Shown here piece by piece: positions 15,807-23,051 of a stretch of DNA of 23,051 bases. Numbering within the stretch: position 1 is the first letter of the stretch; every line of letters begins with the position of its first letter. Origin of the DNA: CAYMAZ01 sp964428185 (GTDB taxonomy: Bacteria; Bacteroidota; Bacteroidia; Bacteroidales; DTU049); assembly GCA_964428185.1 (NCBI GenBank), contig CAYRXH010000037.1, positions 1-23,051 of the forward strand. Reading direction: 5' to 3'. The notes below the pieces were generated by a model that ran no database searches, was not told the DNA's origin, and worked only from the letters and a program-made list of their open reading frames with translations. A program made the translations under genes and the position numbers.

Positions 15807-17345
15807 TCACTCACCCCATGTTTCTCTGTCCAAACTTCTGTATTGGATCGCTTCTGCAATATGTTCTGTTTGAATCAGGTCTGAGTCCTCCAAGTCAGCA
15901 ATAGTGCGAGCGATCTTCAGGATACGGTCATGTGCTCTAGCTGATAGACAGAGTCTTTCCATTGCATTTTTTAAAAGTGTTTGACCTGCTTCGTTGAGGT
16001 TGCAGTAAGTGCGGATTTGTCTCGAACTGATCTGAGCATTGCAGTATATTCCTTTTGCCTGTTCATATCTTTTGTCCTGAATTTTTCTTGCTTTGATAAC
16101 TCTTTCCCTGACATGCTGGCTGTTTTCTCCGGGTTTTGCAGAAGAAAGTTCCTTAAAAGGAACAGGGACTACTTCGATATGAATATCAATTCTGTCAAGC
16201 AAAGGGCCTGAAATTTTGCCAATATATCTTTTTACCGATCCGGGCAAGCAGCTGCAATTTTTTTCGGGATGATTGTAAAATCCGCAGGGGCAAGGGTTCA
16301 TTGAGGCTATAAGCATAAAAGTGGAAGGATATTCAACGGCAAAACGCGCTCTTGATATTGTAACAATTCTGTCTTCAAGCGGTTGTCGCATCACCTCGAG
16401 AACAGTTCGTTTAAACTCTGGTAATTCATCAAGAAACAATACTCCGTTATGTGCAAGTGAGATTTCGCCGGGTTGCGGAAACGTTCCTCCCCCAACAATT
16501 GCAACATCACTACTGGTATGGTGTGGTGACCTGAACGGTCTGGTAGTGATTAATGAAGAATACTTAAGAGTTTTCCCAGCAACGGAGTGGATTTTTGTTG
16601 TTTCAAGAGCCTCTTCAAGTGTTAGAGGAGGCAAAATTGACGGGATACGTTTGGCGAGCATTGTTTTTCCTGCGCCAGGAGGCCCGATCATAATTACATT
16701 ATGACCACCTGCAGCTGCAATTTCCAATGCCCGTTTCACATTTTCCTGCCCTTTTACATCAGAGAAATCCAGATCATACTGGATGCCTGAGCATGAAAAT
16801 ATCTCATCTATATTAACCTTTACTGGTTTATGGTCAGACTGTCCTTTGCAGATTTCAATAACTTCAAGGATATTCTTCACACCAAACACTTTCAGATTCT
16901 CGATGATTGCAGCCTCAGCGGCATTTTGTTCAGGGAGTATAAACCCTTCAAATCCGCTTTTCTGTGCTTCAATAGCAATGGGCAGTGCCCCTTTTATGGG
17001 GAGAAGACTTCCGTCAAGAGAGAGTTCTCCCATGATAATATATTTCGACAAATGTTCAGATTGAATCTGTCCTGAGGCAGCCAGTATGGCAATTGCAATT
17101 GTTAAATCATAGGCAGAGCCCTCTTTTCTGATGTCTGCAGGTGCCAGATTGATGGTGATTTTTTTCCCGGGAATTTTATAGCCTGAGTTTTTCAATGCAG
17201 CATCAATTCGCTGATGACTTTCCTTCACTGCATTGTCGGGTAATCCCACCATAAGAAACTGAATGCCCTGATCAAGATGCACTTCAACTGTGATGGGAAT
17301 AGCATGAATACCATAAATGGAGAAGCCAAAAGTTTTTACAAGCAT
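15807..17345 (-). CDS. comM: YifB/ComM family Mg-chelatase-like AAA+ ATPase
   Basis: A 512-aa AAA+ protein. The N-terminal ChlI-like/Lon-type fold starts MLVKTFGFSIYGIHA and continues through FLMVGLPDNAVKESHQRI and INLAPADIRKEGSAYDL. The central Mg_chelatase AAA+ domain has Walker A GPPGAGKT at 221-228 (K227), Walker B D306/E307 (LFLDELPEF) and the conserved CPCGFYNHP...CSC cysteine block. The C-terminal Mg_chelatase_C domain ends the protein. ComM orthologues act as hexameric branch-migration helicases that extend donor DNA integration during natural transformation. Most bacteria carrying this family are not known to be competent, so the role here is inferred. The ATG at 17345 matches the usual family N-terminus better than the in-frame ATG at 17363. 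It may share a transcript with the secreted nuclease gene 67 bp downstream. Confidence 0.95.
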   Translation of the reverse strand: MLVKTFGFSIYGIHAIPITVEVHLDQGIQFLMVGLPDNAVKESHQRIDAALKNSGYKIPGKKITINLAPADIRKEGSAYDLTIAIAILAASGQIQSEHLSKYIIMGELSLDGSLLPIKGALPIAIEAQKSGFEGFILPEQNAAEAAIIENLKVFGVKNILEVIEICKGQSDHKPVKVNIDEIFSCSGIQYDLDFSDVKGQENVKRALEIAAAGGHNVIMIGPPGAGKTMLAKRIPSILPPLTLEEALETTKIHSVAGKTLKYSSLITTRPFRSPHHTSSDVAIVGGGTFPQPGEISLAHNGVLFLDELPEFKRTVLEVMRQPLEDRIVTISRARFAVEYPSTFMLIASMNPCPCGFYNHPEKNCSCLPGSVKRYIGKISGPLLDRIDIHIEVVPVPFKELSSAKPGENSQHVRERVIKARKIQDKRYEQAKGIYCNAQISSRQIRTYCNLNEAGQTLLKNAMERLCLSARAHDRILKIARTIADLEDSDLIQTEHIAEAIQYRSLDRETWGE

Positions 17346-17744
17346 AAATAAAGTTTGGGTCAACGAAAATACAAAAAAAACTTAAGTCATCTGTCTTTTC
17401 ATAGGAAGCTTTTTTTGTTGTTAAATTTTAGTAAAAGGGATATTTCTCTACTGAAAACTCAAAAAAATGACAAAGTTTGAAGATCTGTAATAGTCAGCAT
17501 CTTATACGACATTATAATATTTCTGAGATATTTACATAAGAAAAAAGTGTGGGTTTATCCTTGAAATCCTACTGTATGTACAAATATCAATATTTTAAGT
17601 GATACACATTTTATATTTGTAAACTTGTTAAAATTTGAAACTGCATACAACCATTGAGAAAAAATATTGTCATAAAAATCAGTAATACCCCCGTATTTGA
17701 AAATAAAAAACAGACATAAAAATTAAATAATTAATTACTTTGTT
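17346..17744. other. AT-rich divergent intergenic region (399 bp)
   Basis: This region separates the ComM-like gene (leftward) from the protease-adhesin gene (rightward). It has no convincing coding frame and must carry both promoters. Visible elements are TATATTTG at 17612-17619, an exact -7 consensus match on the plus strand without a clear -33 partner, and a perfect 9-bp inverted repeat overlapping it. On the minus strand TATTTTCG (17371-17364) is a 7-of-8 match just before the ComM start. No tRNA or other structured RNA was recognised. Confidence 0.6.
17579..17621. repeat. Perfect 9-bp inverted repeat overlapping a candidate -7 box
   Basis: TACAAATAT at 17579-17587 and its exact reverse complement ATATTTGTA at 17613-17621 are separated by 25 bp. 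The right arm overlaps TATATTTG (17612-17619), the candidate -7 box about 126 bp upstream of the protease-adhesin start. It could be an operator or leader hairpin for that gene. The region is very AT-rich, so a chance origin is possible. Confidence 0.35.
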
Positions 17745-20700
17745 ATGGAAAGAAGAACTACCCGTATTCTCTTACCATTCCTTTTTGTGTTAATAGGAAT
17801 GGTATTTTCAGTTCAGGCGCAGATAAGCAGGCCTGGCACACCGGCATCCATTGAAAAAAATGCACCGGCAGTAGCAGTTACTGAAACATTTAATCCTGCG
17901 GTTGACTGGAACGTGATCCAGCAGGAAGACGCATTTTATAAGCAGCAGGGCGGATATGCTCCCCGTGGAGGGATTAGTGTGCCTGTGGGCAGAAGGATCA
18001 CCGAATGTGGTGAGTGGTTTCAGACTCCTGAAGGTGATGCAGTGTGGAGGGTAATGCTCCATTCTGAGGATGCTCTCGGTCTGGGTGTTGTATTCAGTGA
18101 TTTTTATTTGCCAGATAATGCAGAACTGTATGTGTATGATGTGGATAAGGATATGGTGCTGGGAGCATTTACAAGTGAGAATAATCACAGTTCCGGGCAG
18201 TTTAGTACTCAACTCATTCCTTCTGAAACAATAGTTGTAGAATATATTGAAAGAGGAGTATTCGCTCCATTTGAAAATGAAAATGGCAAGCTAAGAAGGG
18301 AAAACAACGTAAGTATAGGCGATGATATAATTCCTCTTGCAAATTATCAGCCTCAGGTGAATTTTCGCATCGATGAGCTGATTTATATGTATGTGGATGC
18401 CTATTTGTATTTTGATGCATCCCGCCCTGCCACTGGTGCCTCAGAAATCTGCCAGATTGATATTGTTTGCTCACCTGTAGGGGATAATTATACTAATCAG
18501 AAAAGAGGGGTTGCACACATGGTATTTCGAGAAGGTGCAAGTTGGTATTTCTGCTCAGGAACGCTAGTAAATAATACACTACAAAATGGTACTCCATATT
18601 TTCTCACTGCATATCATTGTGGCGGTGAAGCCTCTGCTGCAGATCATAATGTATGGCAGTTCTACTTTAATTATGAAAGACCAAATTGTGGATCAGGAAC
18701 ACCTCCTACTTCAGATATGATGACCGGTTGCGTGGAACGCTCAGGATATCGGATTTTGGGCGGATCAGACTTTCAGCTTGTTGAGTTAAACAGTAATGTG
18801 CCTTTATCATATAGCCCGTTTTATAATGGATGGGATAGATCAACAGTTGGAGCAACATCAGGTGCAAGTATCCATCATCCTGCTGGTGATGTGAAGAAGA
18901 TATCCACGTTTACAGCACAATTAACTTCAGCAACTCCAAATATTGGTGGTGAATTAATGGCAACCAATGCTGCCTGGCGTGTTGTGTGGTCATCAAATCC
19001 CAACGGATGGGGTGTAACAGAAGGTGGATCTTCAGGATCTCCGATTTTCAATCAGAACGGACTGATAGTTGGTACCTTGACGGGAGGATCTTCATCCTGT
19101 GCATCACAAACATCTGCAGACTTTTATGGAAAATTTGACTATCACTGGATTTCCAATGGAGGAACTGCTGATGTTCAGTTACGACCTTGGCTTGATCCTG
19201 CCGGAACTAATCAGCAGACGCTTAACGGATGGGACCCCACATGGATTAGTGCTCCTCCGGTTTGTGATTTTGTTGCCGATCAGACAAATATTGTAGCAGG
19301 AACCACTGTTCAGTTTACTGATTTGTCCACAAACGGACCAACATCATGGAGCTGGACTATTACCGGAGCATACCCGGAAACTTCAACAGTAAGAAATCCC
19401 CCATTTACATTCATTAATCCGGGAACCTATACTGTTACTCTCACTTCAGCAAACAGTTATGGCCCGGACACTGAAACCAAGGTGAATTATATTACTGTAT
19501 CAGCACTTCCGGCACTTCCCCCAACGAATCCTCTGATTATTGGAACCGGAATAGCTGGCAGTTTGTATCCAATGGGATGTAATTCTAGAGTTGCAGCACA
19601 GGCAAAGTTTGTAAGAAGTGCTGCTATTTATACTGCTGCTGAGATCGGTGGTGGTGGGCAGATCACAAGTATGGCATGGTATGCAAATACAAGTCAGACT
19701 GATCTAAGGACCGTAAAAATTTATGTGAAACATACTACAGCATCAACCCTTACATCTACAACAGTGGATAACATTATTTCAGATGCAGTACTTGTGTTTG
19801 ACGGGACCTATACACCTAATGCTGTTGGTTGGCATAATTTAACCCTGGATAGTCCGTTTTTATATAACGGATCTGATAATCTGATGGTGATAATGCTTGC
19901 TAATCACGATCTGACAAATTTAGACAGAACGAGCAACTGGAGATTTACTACTTCTGCAAACAGACATCAGAGATGGAATGGAAATACAGCCCCAACAGGA
20001 AATGGTATTATAGATAGTAACAGGCCAAACATCCGCCTTACTTTTACTCCGGTTCTGCCTCCAGTAGCCAATTTTGGTGTGCCCCCAACCCTGATGTTTG
20101 AAGACTTTGAAGATGGTGTGCTCCCAACAGGTTGGCAAACTCTTGATGCTGATGGTGACGGATATGACTGGTATTTTGATAATTCAGGATCTATGACAGC
20201 TCATAGTGGAACAGGAGTTGCTTTTTCCCAGTCATGGGATGGATCTCCTCTTACTCCCAACAATTGGCTGATTACTCCTGCAGTTGATTTAAGTGATATG
20301 ACGCCCAGCTATAGTCTTAAATATTACGTTATTGGACAGGATCCTGCATGGGAAGAAGAACATTACGGTGTGTACGTGTCAACAACTGGCACTGCTCCAG
20401 GAGATTTCACTGAAATATTCCAGGAAACACTTCCCAATGGACACACTGCATATCTTGAGCGTACTCTGTCTCTAGATGCTTATAAAGGAAATGCTACAGT
20501 ATATGTTGCTTTCAGACACTATAATTCTACTGACTGGTTCAATCTTAATCTTGATGATGTGGGTGTTTACACAACAACCCAACCCACTTCTGTGACTATT
20601 TTTGAAGGAGAAACTGTGTCATTTACAGATTTATCAACCAATGATCCGATAGTTTGGCACTGGCAACTTCCCGGCGGTACTCCAACAGATTCTTACGAAC

Positions 20701-23051
20701 AGAATCCTACTATTCAATACAATGTTGCTGGTTTATATAATGTTTCTCTTACAGCTGCCAATGCTGCAGGAAGTGACATAGAAACCAAAAATAATTATGT
20801 TGAGGTTCTTGGACGTGCTCCTTTGGCTAATTTTGGCGCTACAGGAAATCTTAAAACCATCTATTTCCAACCCTTTATTCCCAGCGGGGCAGATGTTGAA
20901 TTTACAGATATGTCAACAAGAGTGCCCACAGCTTGGAACTGGACATTTGAAAACGGCAATCCAGCAACCTCAACAAACCCTAACCAGACTGTAAATTATA
21001 CTGCAGTAGGAGAGCATGATGTGAGGCTGATAGCATCAAATGCTCATGGAAATGATACTCTTGCAATTGATTCTTTAGTGGCAGTGATGGGAACATTCTT
21101 TGTGACCAATATGATGCCATCAGATGGGTTAACAGTTTATACACTGGGTACCACCCAAGGCTACCTCCCTGGTCATAACGGCCATCTGATGAATAAGTAT
21201 GCAGAATTCTTCACCAACTCATATGAGGGTGAGATTACTGCAGTGCTTTTCGGAGTCTATGAAGCTCTTGGCACGGGAAAAAATATTAATGTGACCATCT
21301 GGGATTCCAATAACGGTGCTCCGGGAACAGTATTATACACCCAGACAGAGGCAATTACCAATTTTACAGCTCTGCAATATAATGTCATTACACTGACAAC
21401 TCCAGTAACTGTTACTGGTGATTTCTTTGTAGGTTATGAACTGAATTATGATGCTACACACAATTATACAACCCATATGTTTTGCCCCATGATGGCACCT
21501 GCCAGAAGTGGTGTTAATCCGCCCAATTCCGCCTGGGTTATGTATCAGTCTGCATGGTATACTATTGATGATCTTTTTGGAGGATTACCTACAGCTCTTT
21601 CTGTTGAACCGGAATTTACTTATGCTTCAACAGGGCCTATTGCATCAGTAACAGCAACTCCCGGTTGCGGTACTGGTACAGTCAGAGTGACTTCTTCGGA
21701 AAACACAAACCAGACATTCCATCTGACTGACAATGTTGGTACAATACTCAACTCATGGACAGGTACTGCCCAGTTTTATGATTTTACTGGTTTGGCAAGC
21801 GGTACATATCGTGGACAGGTTGTCATCGGAGCTCAGACTTCACCTCTTTCAGCAGCTGTGGTGCTTACCAATGATCCAACAACTGTTGGAGGTGCTGTAA
21901 GTGGCATAAATCCACAGCTTTGTTTTGGTTCCAATACAGGAACTCTTACACTTTCAGGGCATACAGGAACAGTTCTGAGATGGCAGAAAAGGGTTGATGC
22001 AGGTGCGTGGACAGATATTGCAAATACTCTTACTACCTATAGTGAAGTTCCTTCATCAGCAGGAACTTATGAATATCGTGCTGAAGTTCAGAGCGGATCA
22101 TGCCCTGCGGCATTTTCATCAGCATACAGCATTCTTGTTCATCCTGCAACTGTTGCAGGTGCTGTTTCAGGAGTAAATCCAAGCATTTGTCTCGGACAAT
22201 CAACAGGTACATTAACGCTCTCAGGATATACAGGAACCATCACAAAATGGCAGGTACGCTACAATGCCGGTGCATGGTCAGATATTGCACATACAGGAGC
22301 TACATATTCTACTACTCCGGGAGCAGCAGGAACTTATGAATATCGTGCTGAAGTTCAGAGCGGAACATGTACTGCTGCCTTCTCCACAGCGTATTCTATT
22401 ACTGTTTCTCCTCTTTCTGTTGGCGGATCTGTGACAGGAACAAATACTCAGATCTGTCTCGGTTCTGCTACAGGAACAATGACATTGGCAGGCCATACTG
22501 GTACTATTACCAAATGGCAGGTCAGCTTTAATGCAGGCCCATGGACTGATATTGCCAATACTACAACTACATACTCAACAACACCCGGAGCAGCCGGAGC
22601 TTACCAATACCGTGCAGTAGTTCAAAGCGGTGTTTGTTCTGAAGCATATTCAGTGGCACATTCAATCACTGTGCATCCTGTTTCTGTTGGAGGTGCTGTT
22701 ACTGGTGCAACTATCGACATTTGTCTTGGTTTGTCAACAGGCACAATGACTCTTTCAGGTCATACAGGTACAGTTGTTAGATGGCAGAAAAGAGTTGACG
22801 GTGGTGCATGGACAAATATTACAAATACCAACACTACCTATTCAGAAACTCCTTCATCTGCAGGGACATGGGAATATCGTGCTGAAATCCAGAGTGGAAA
22901 CTGTACATCTACATTTTCTACTGCTCACTCAATAATAGTTCACCCTGCATCTGTTGGAGGCACTGTCTCAAGTGCCACTACTCAGATCTGCCTTGGTTCA
23001 CCCACAGGCACAATGACACTATCAGGTCATACAGGTACAATTGTTAGATGG
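17745..23051 (+). CDS. Giant secreted lysyl-endopeptidase-like protease/adhesin with PKD and Ig-like repeats (3' end outside window)
   Basis: The frame stays open for 1769 codons from ATG 17745 to the last base. Residues 1-25 are a signal peptide (MERRTTRILLPFLFVLIGMVFSVQA). A propeptide (about 26-232) precedes an S1 protease of the Achromobacter lysyl-endopeptidase type: CQIDIVC (C236, C242), FCSGTLVNN, TAYHCGG (H291), GSDFQLVEL (D342), GGSSGSPIF (S430), SSCASQTSAD (C452, D459) and WLDPAGT. D459 aligns with the lysine-pocket Asp225 of that enzyme. Next come PKD 1 (505-587), a beta-sandwich (about 590-765), a Cleaved_Adhesin/choice-of-anchor-J-like domain (about 780-945; FEDFEDGVLPTGW, NNWLITPAVDL), PKD 2 (946-1023), PKD 3 (1025-1116), a second beta-sandwich (about 1117-1295), a linker domain (about 1300-1380) and 89-residue Ig-like repeats from 1381. 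A T9SS C-terminal domain is expected beyond the window. P. gingivalis has a secreted relative, PepK. Confidence 0.93.
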   Translation, partial: MERRTTRILLPFLFVLIGMVFSVQAQISRPGTPASIEKNAPAVAVTETFNPAVDWNVIQQEDAFYKQQGGYAPRGGISVPVGRRITECGEWFQTPEGDAVWRVMLHSEDALGLGVVFSDFYLPDNAELYVYDVDKDMVLGAFTSENNHSSGQFSTQLIPSETIVVEYIERGVFAPFENENGKLRRENNVSIGDDIIPLANYQPQVNFRIDELIYMYVDAYLYFDASRPATGASEICQIDIVCSPVGDNYTNQKRGVAHMVFREGASWYFCSGTLVNNTLQNGTPYFLTAYHCGGEASAADHNVWQFYFNYERPNCGSGTPPTSDMMTGCVERSGYRILGGSDFQLVELNSNVPLSYSPFYNGWDRSTVGATSGASIHHPAGDVKKISTFTAQLTSATPNIGGELMATNAAWRVVWSSNPNGWGVTEGGSSGSPIFNQNGLIVGTLTGGSSSCASQTSADFYGKFDYHWISNGGTADVQLRPWLDPAGTNQQTLNGWDPTWISAPPVCDFVADQTNIVAGTTVQFTDLSTNGPTSWSWTITGAYPETSTVRNPPFTFINPGTYTVTLTSANSYGPDTETKVNYITVSALPALPPTNPLIIGTGIAGSLYPMGCNSRVAAQAKFVRSAAIYTAAEIGGGGQITSMAWYANTSQTDLRTVKIYVKHTTASTLTSTTVDNIISDAVLVFDGTYTPNAVGWHNLTLDSPFLYNGSDNLMVIMLANHDLTNLDRTSNWRFTTSANRHQRWNGNTAPTGNGIIDSNRPNIRLTFTPVLPPVANFGVPPTLMFEDFEDGVLPTGWQTLDADGDGYDWYFDNSGSMTAHSGTGVAFSQSWDGSPLTPNNWLITPAVDLSDMTPSYSLKYYVIGQDPAWEEEHYGVYVSTTGTAPGDFTEIFQETLPNGHTAYLERTLSLDAYKGNATVYVAFRHYNSTDWFNLNLDDVGVYTTTQPTSVTIFEGETVSFTDLSTNDPIVWHWQLPGGTPTDSYEQNPTIQYNVAGLYNVSLTAANAAGSDIETKNNYVEVLGRAPLANFGATGNLKTIYFQPFIPSGADVEFTDMSTRVPTAWNWTFENGNPATSTNPNQTVNYTAVGEHDVRLIASNAHGNDTLAIDSLVAVMGTFFVTNMMPSDGLTVYTLGTTQGYLPGHNGHLMNKYAEFFTNSYEGEITAVLFGVYEALGTGKNINVTIWDSNNGAPGTVLYTQTEAITNFTALQYNVITLTTPVTVTGDFFVGYELNYDATHNYTTHMFCPMMAPARSGVNPPNSAWVMYQSAWYTIDDLFGGLPTALSVEPEFTYASTGPIASVTATPGCGTGTVRVTSSENTNQTFHLTDNVGTILNSWTGTAQFYDFTGLASGTYRGQVVIGAQTSPLSAAVVLTNDPTTVGGAVSGINPQLCFGSNTGTLTLSGHTGTVLRWQKRVDAGAWTDIANTLTTYSEVPSSAGTYEYRAEVQSGSCPAAFSSAYSILVHPATVAGAVSGVNPSICLGQSTGTLTLSGYTGTITKWQVRYNAGAWSDIAHTGATYSTTPGAAGTYEYRAEVQSGTCTAAFSTAYSITVSPLSVGGSVTGTNTQICLGSATGTMTLAGHTGTITKWQVSFNAGPWTDIANTTTTYSTTPGAAGAYQYRAVVQSGVCSEAYSVAHSITVHPVSVGGAVTGATIDICLGLSTGTMTLSGHTGTVVRWQKRVDGGAWTNITNTNTTYSETPSSAGTWEYRAEIQSGNCTSTFSTAHSIIVHPASVGGTVSSATTQICLGSPTGTMTLSGHTGTIVRW
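21885..23051 (+). repeat. Tandem 267-bp coding repeats (89-aa Ig-like units)
   Basis: Unit starts at 21885, 22152, 22419, 22686 and 22953 are all exactly 267 bp apart, with no indels; the fifth unit is cut by the window edge. Each complete unit begins VGG- or VAG-type and has Cys at unit residue 13 ([QSQD][LI]C[FL]G) and Cys at residue 73 (QSG[STVN]C), with a conserved GT.[RK]WQ core. The two Cys probably form an intradomain disulfide. Units 1 and 4 share RWQKRVD and PSSAG, while units 2 and 3 share KWQV and PGAAG. These are surface-adhesin-type Ig-like domains inside the protease gene. Confidence 0.95.

Noticed and set aside
17472..17480. AAAGTTTGA (8 of 9 LytTR half-site) upstream of the protease-adhesin
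   Set aside because: No half-site at 21-bp spacing, so it is not a credible LytTR operator.
17808..18474. Minus-strand open frames of 86 and 134 codons within the protease gene
   Set aside because: They lie opposite the conserved propeptide of the protease and show no protein-family features; antisense shadows.
21885..23051. Regular repeats as a CRISPR array or non-coding satellite
   Set aside because: The 267-bp period is a whole number of codons, the frame is open throughout and the changes preserve an Ig-like protein unit; there is no short-repeat/unique-spacer pattern.

Overview
The window is a low-GC stretch of a Bacteroidota chromosome. The evidence is a TonB-dependent receptor with an N-terminal carboxypeptidase-regulatory-like domain, a PorV/PorQ-family outer-membrane protein, a large exported protein with a type IX secretion (T9SS)-like C-terminus, a periplasmic two-propeller sensor kinase with a LytTR regulator, and TAnnTTTG-type promoter boxes. 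The genus cannot be resolved from this sequence. No rRNA, tRNA, insertion sequence or CRISPR array was seen.

Layout. (1) 2-514: 3' end of an outer-membrane beta-barrel-like protein. (2) 655-4604: a sensor histidine kinase (14 Reg_prop blades, Y_Y_Y domain, one membrane helix, LytS-type kinase) and a LytTR response regulator. GTT-core direct repeats phased at exactly 21 bp, as LytTR proteins prefer, lie before the kinase gene and again just after the regulator gene. (3) 4699-5145: a small membrane-anchored, Lys/Gln-rich protein just downstream of the second repeat pair. (4) 5236-14016: a tight three-gene operon of TonB-dependent receptor, 1337-aa exported protein with an atypical T9SS C-terminal domain, and PorV/PorQ-family protein, closed by a strong intrinsic terminator at 14038-14074. 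(5) 14093-17345: DNA-metabolism genes, namely exonuclease III (+), a secreted DNA/RNA non-specific endonuclease (-) and a YifB/ComM-type AAA+ ATPase (-). (6) 17346-17744: a 399-bp AT-rich divergent intergenic region. (7) 17745-23051: the 5' 1769 codons of a giant secreted protease-adhesin, still open at the window edge. It has a lysyl-endopeptidase-type S1 protease (triad H291/D342/S430, Lys-pocket D459), PKD domains, a Cleaved_Adhesin/choice-of-anchor-J-like domain and exact 89-residue Ig-like tandem repeats.

How the parts may fit together. Three themes recur: outer-membrane and T9SS traffic (regions 1, 4, 7), envelope sensing with local autoregulation (regions 2-3), and DNA processing (region 5). 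The observations most worth following up are the receptor/cargo/PorV cassette as a possible dedicated secretion or surface-display module, the LytTR-type operator pairs around the two-component genes, and the serine-protease counterpart of a Lys-gingipain-like architecture with homogeneous tandem repeats.
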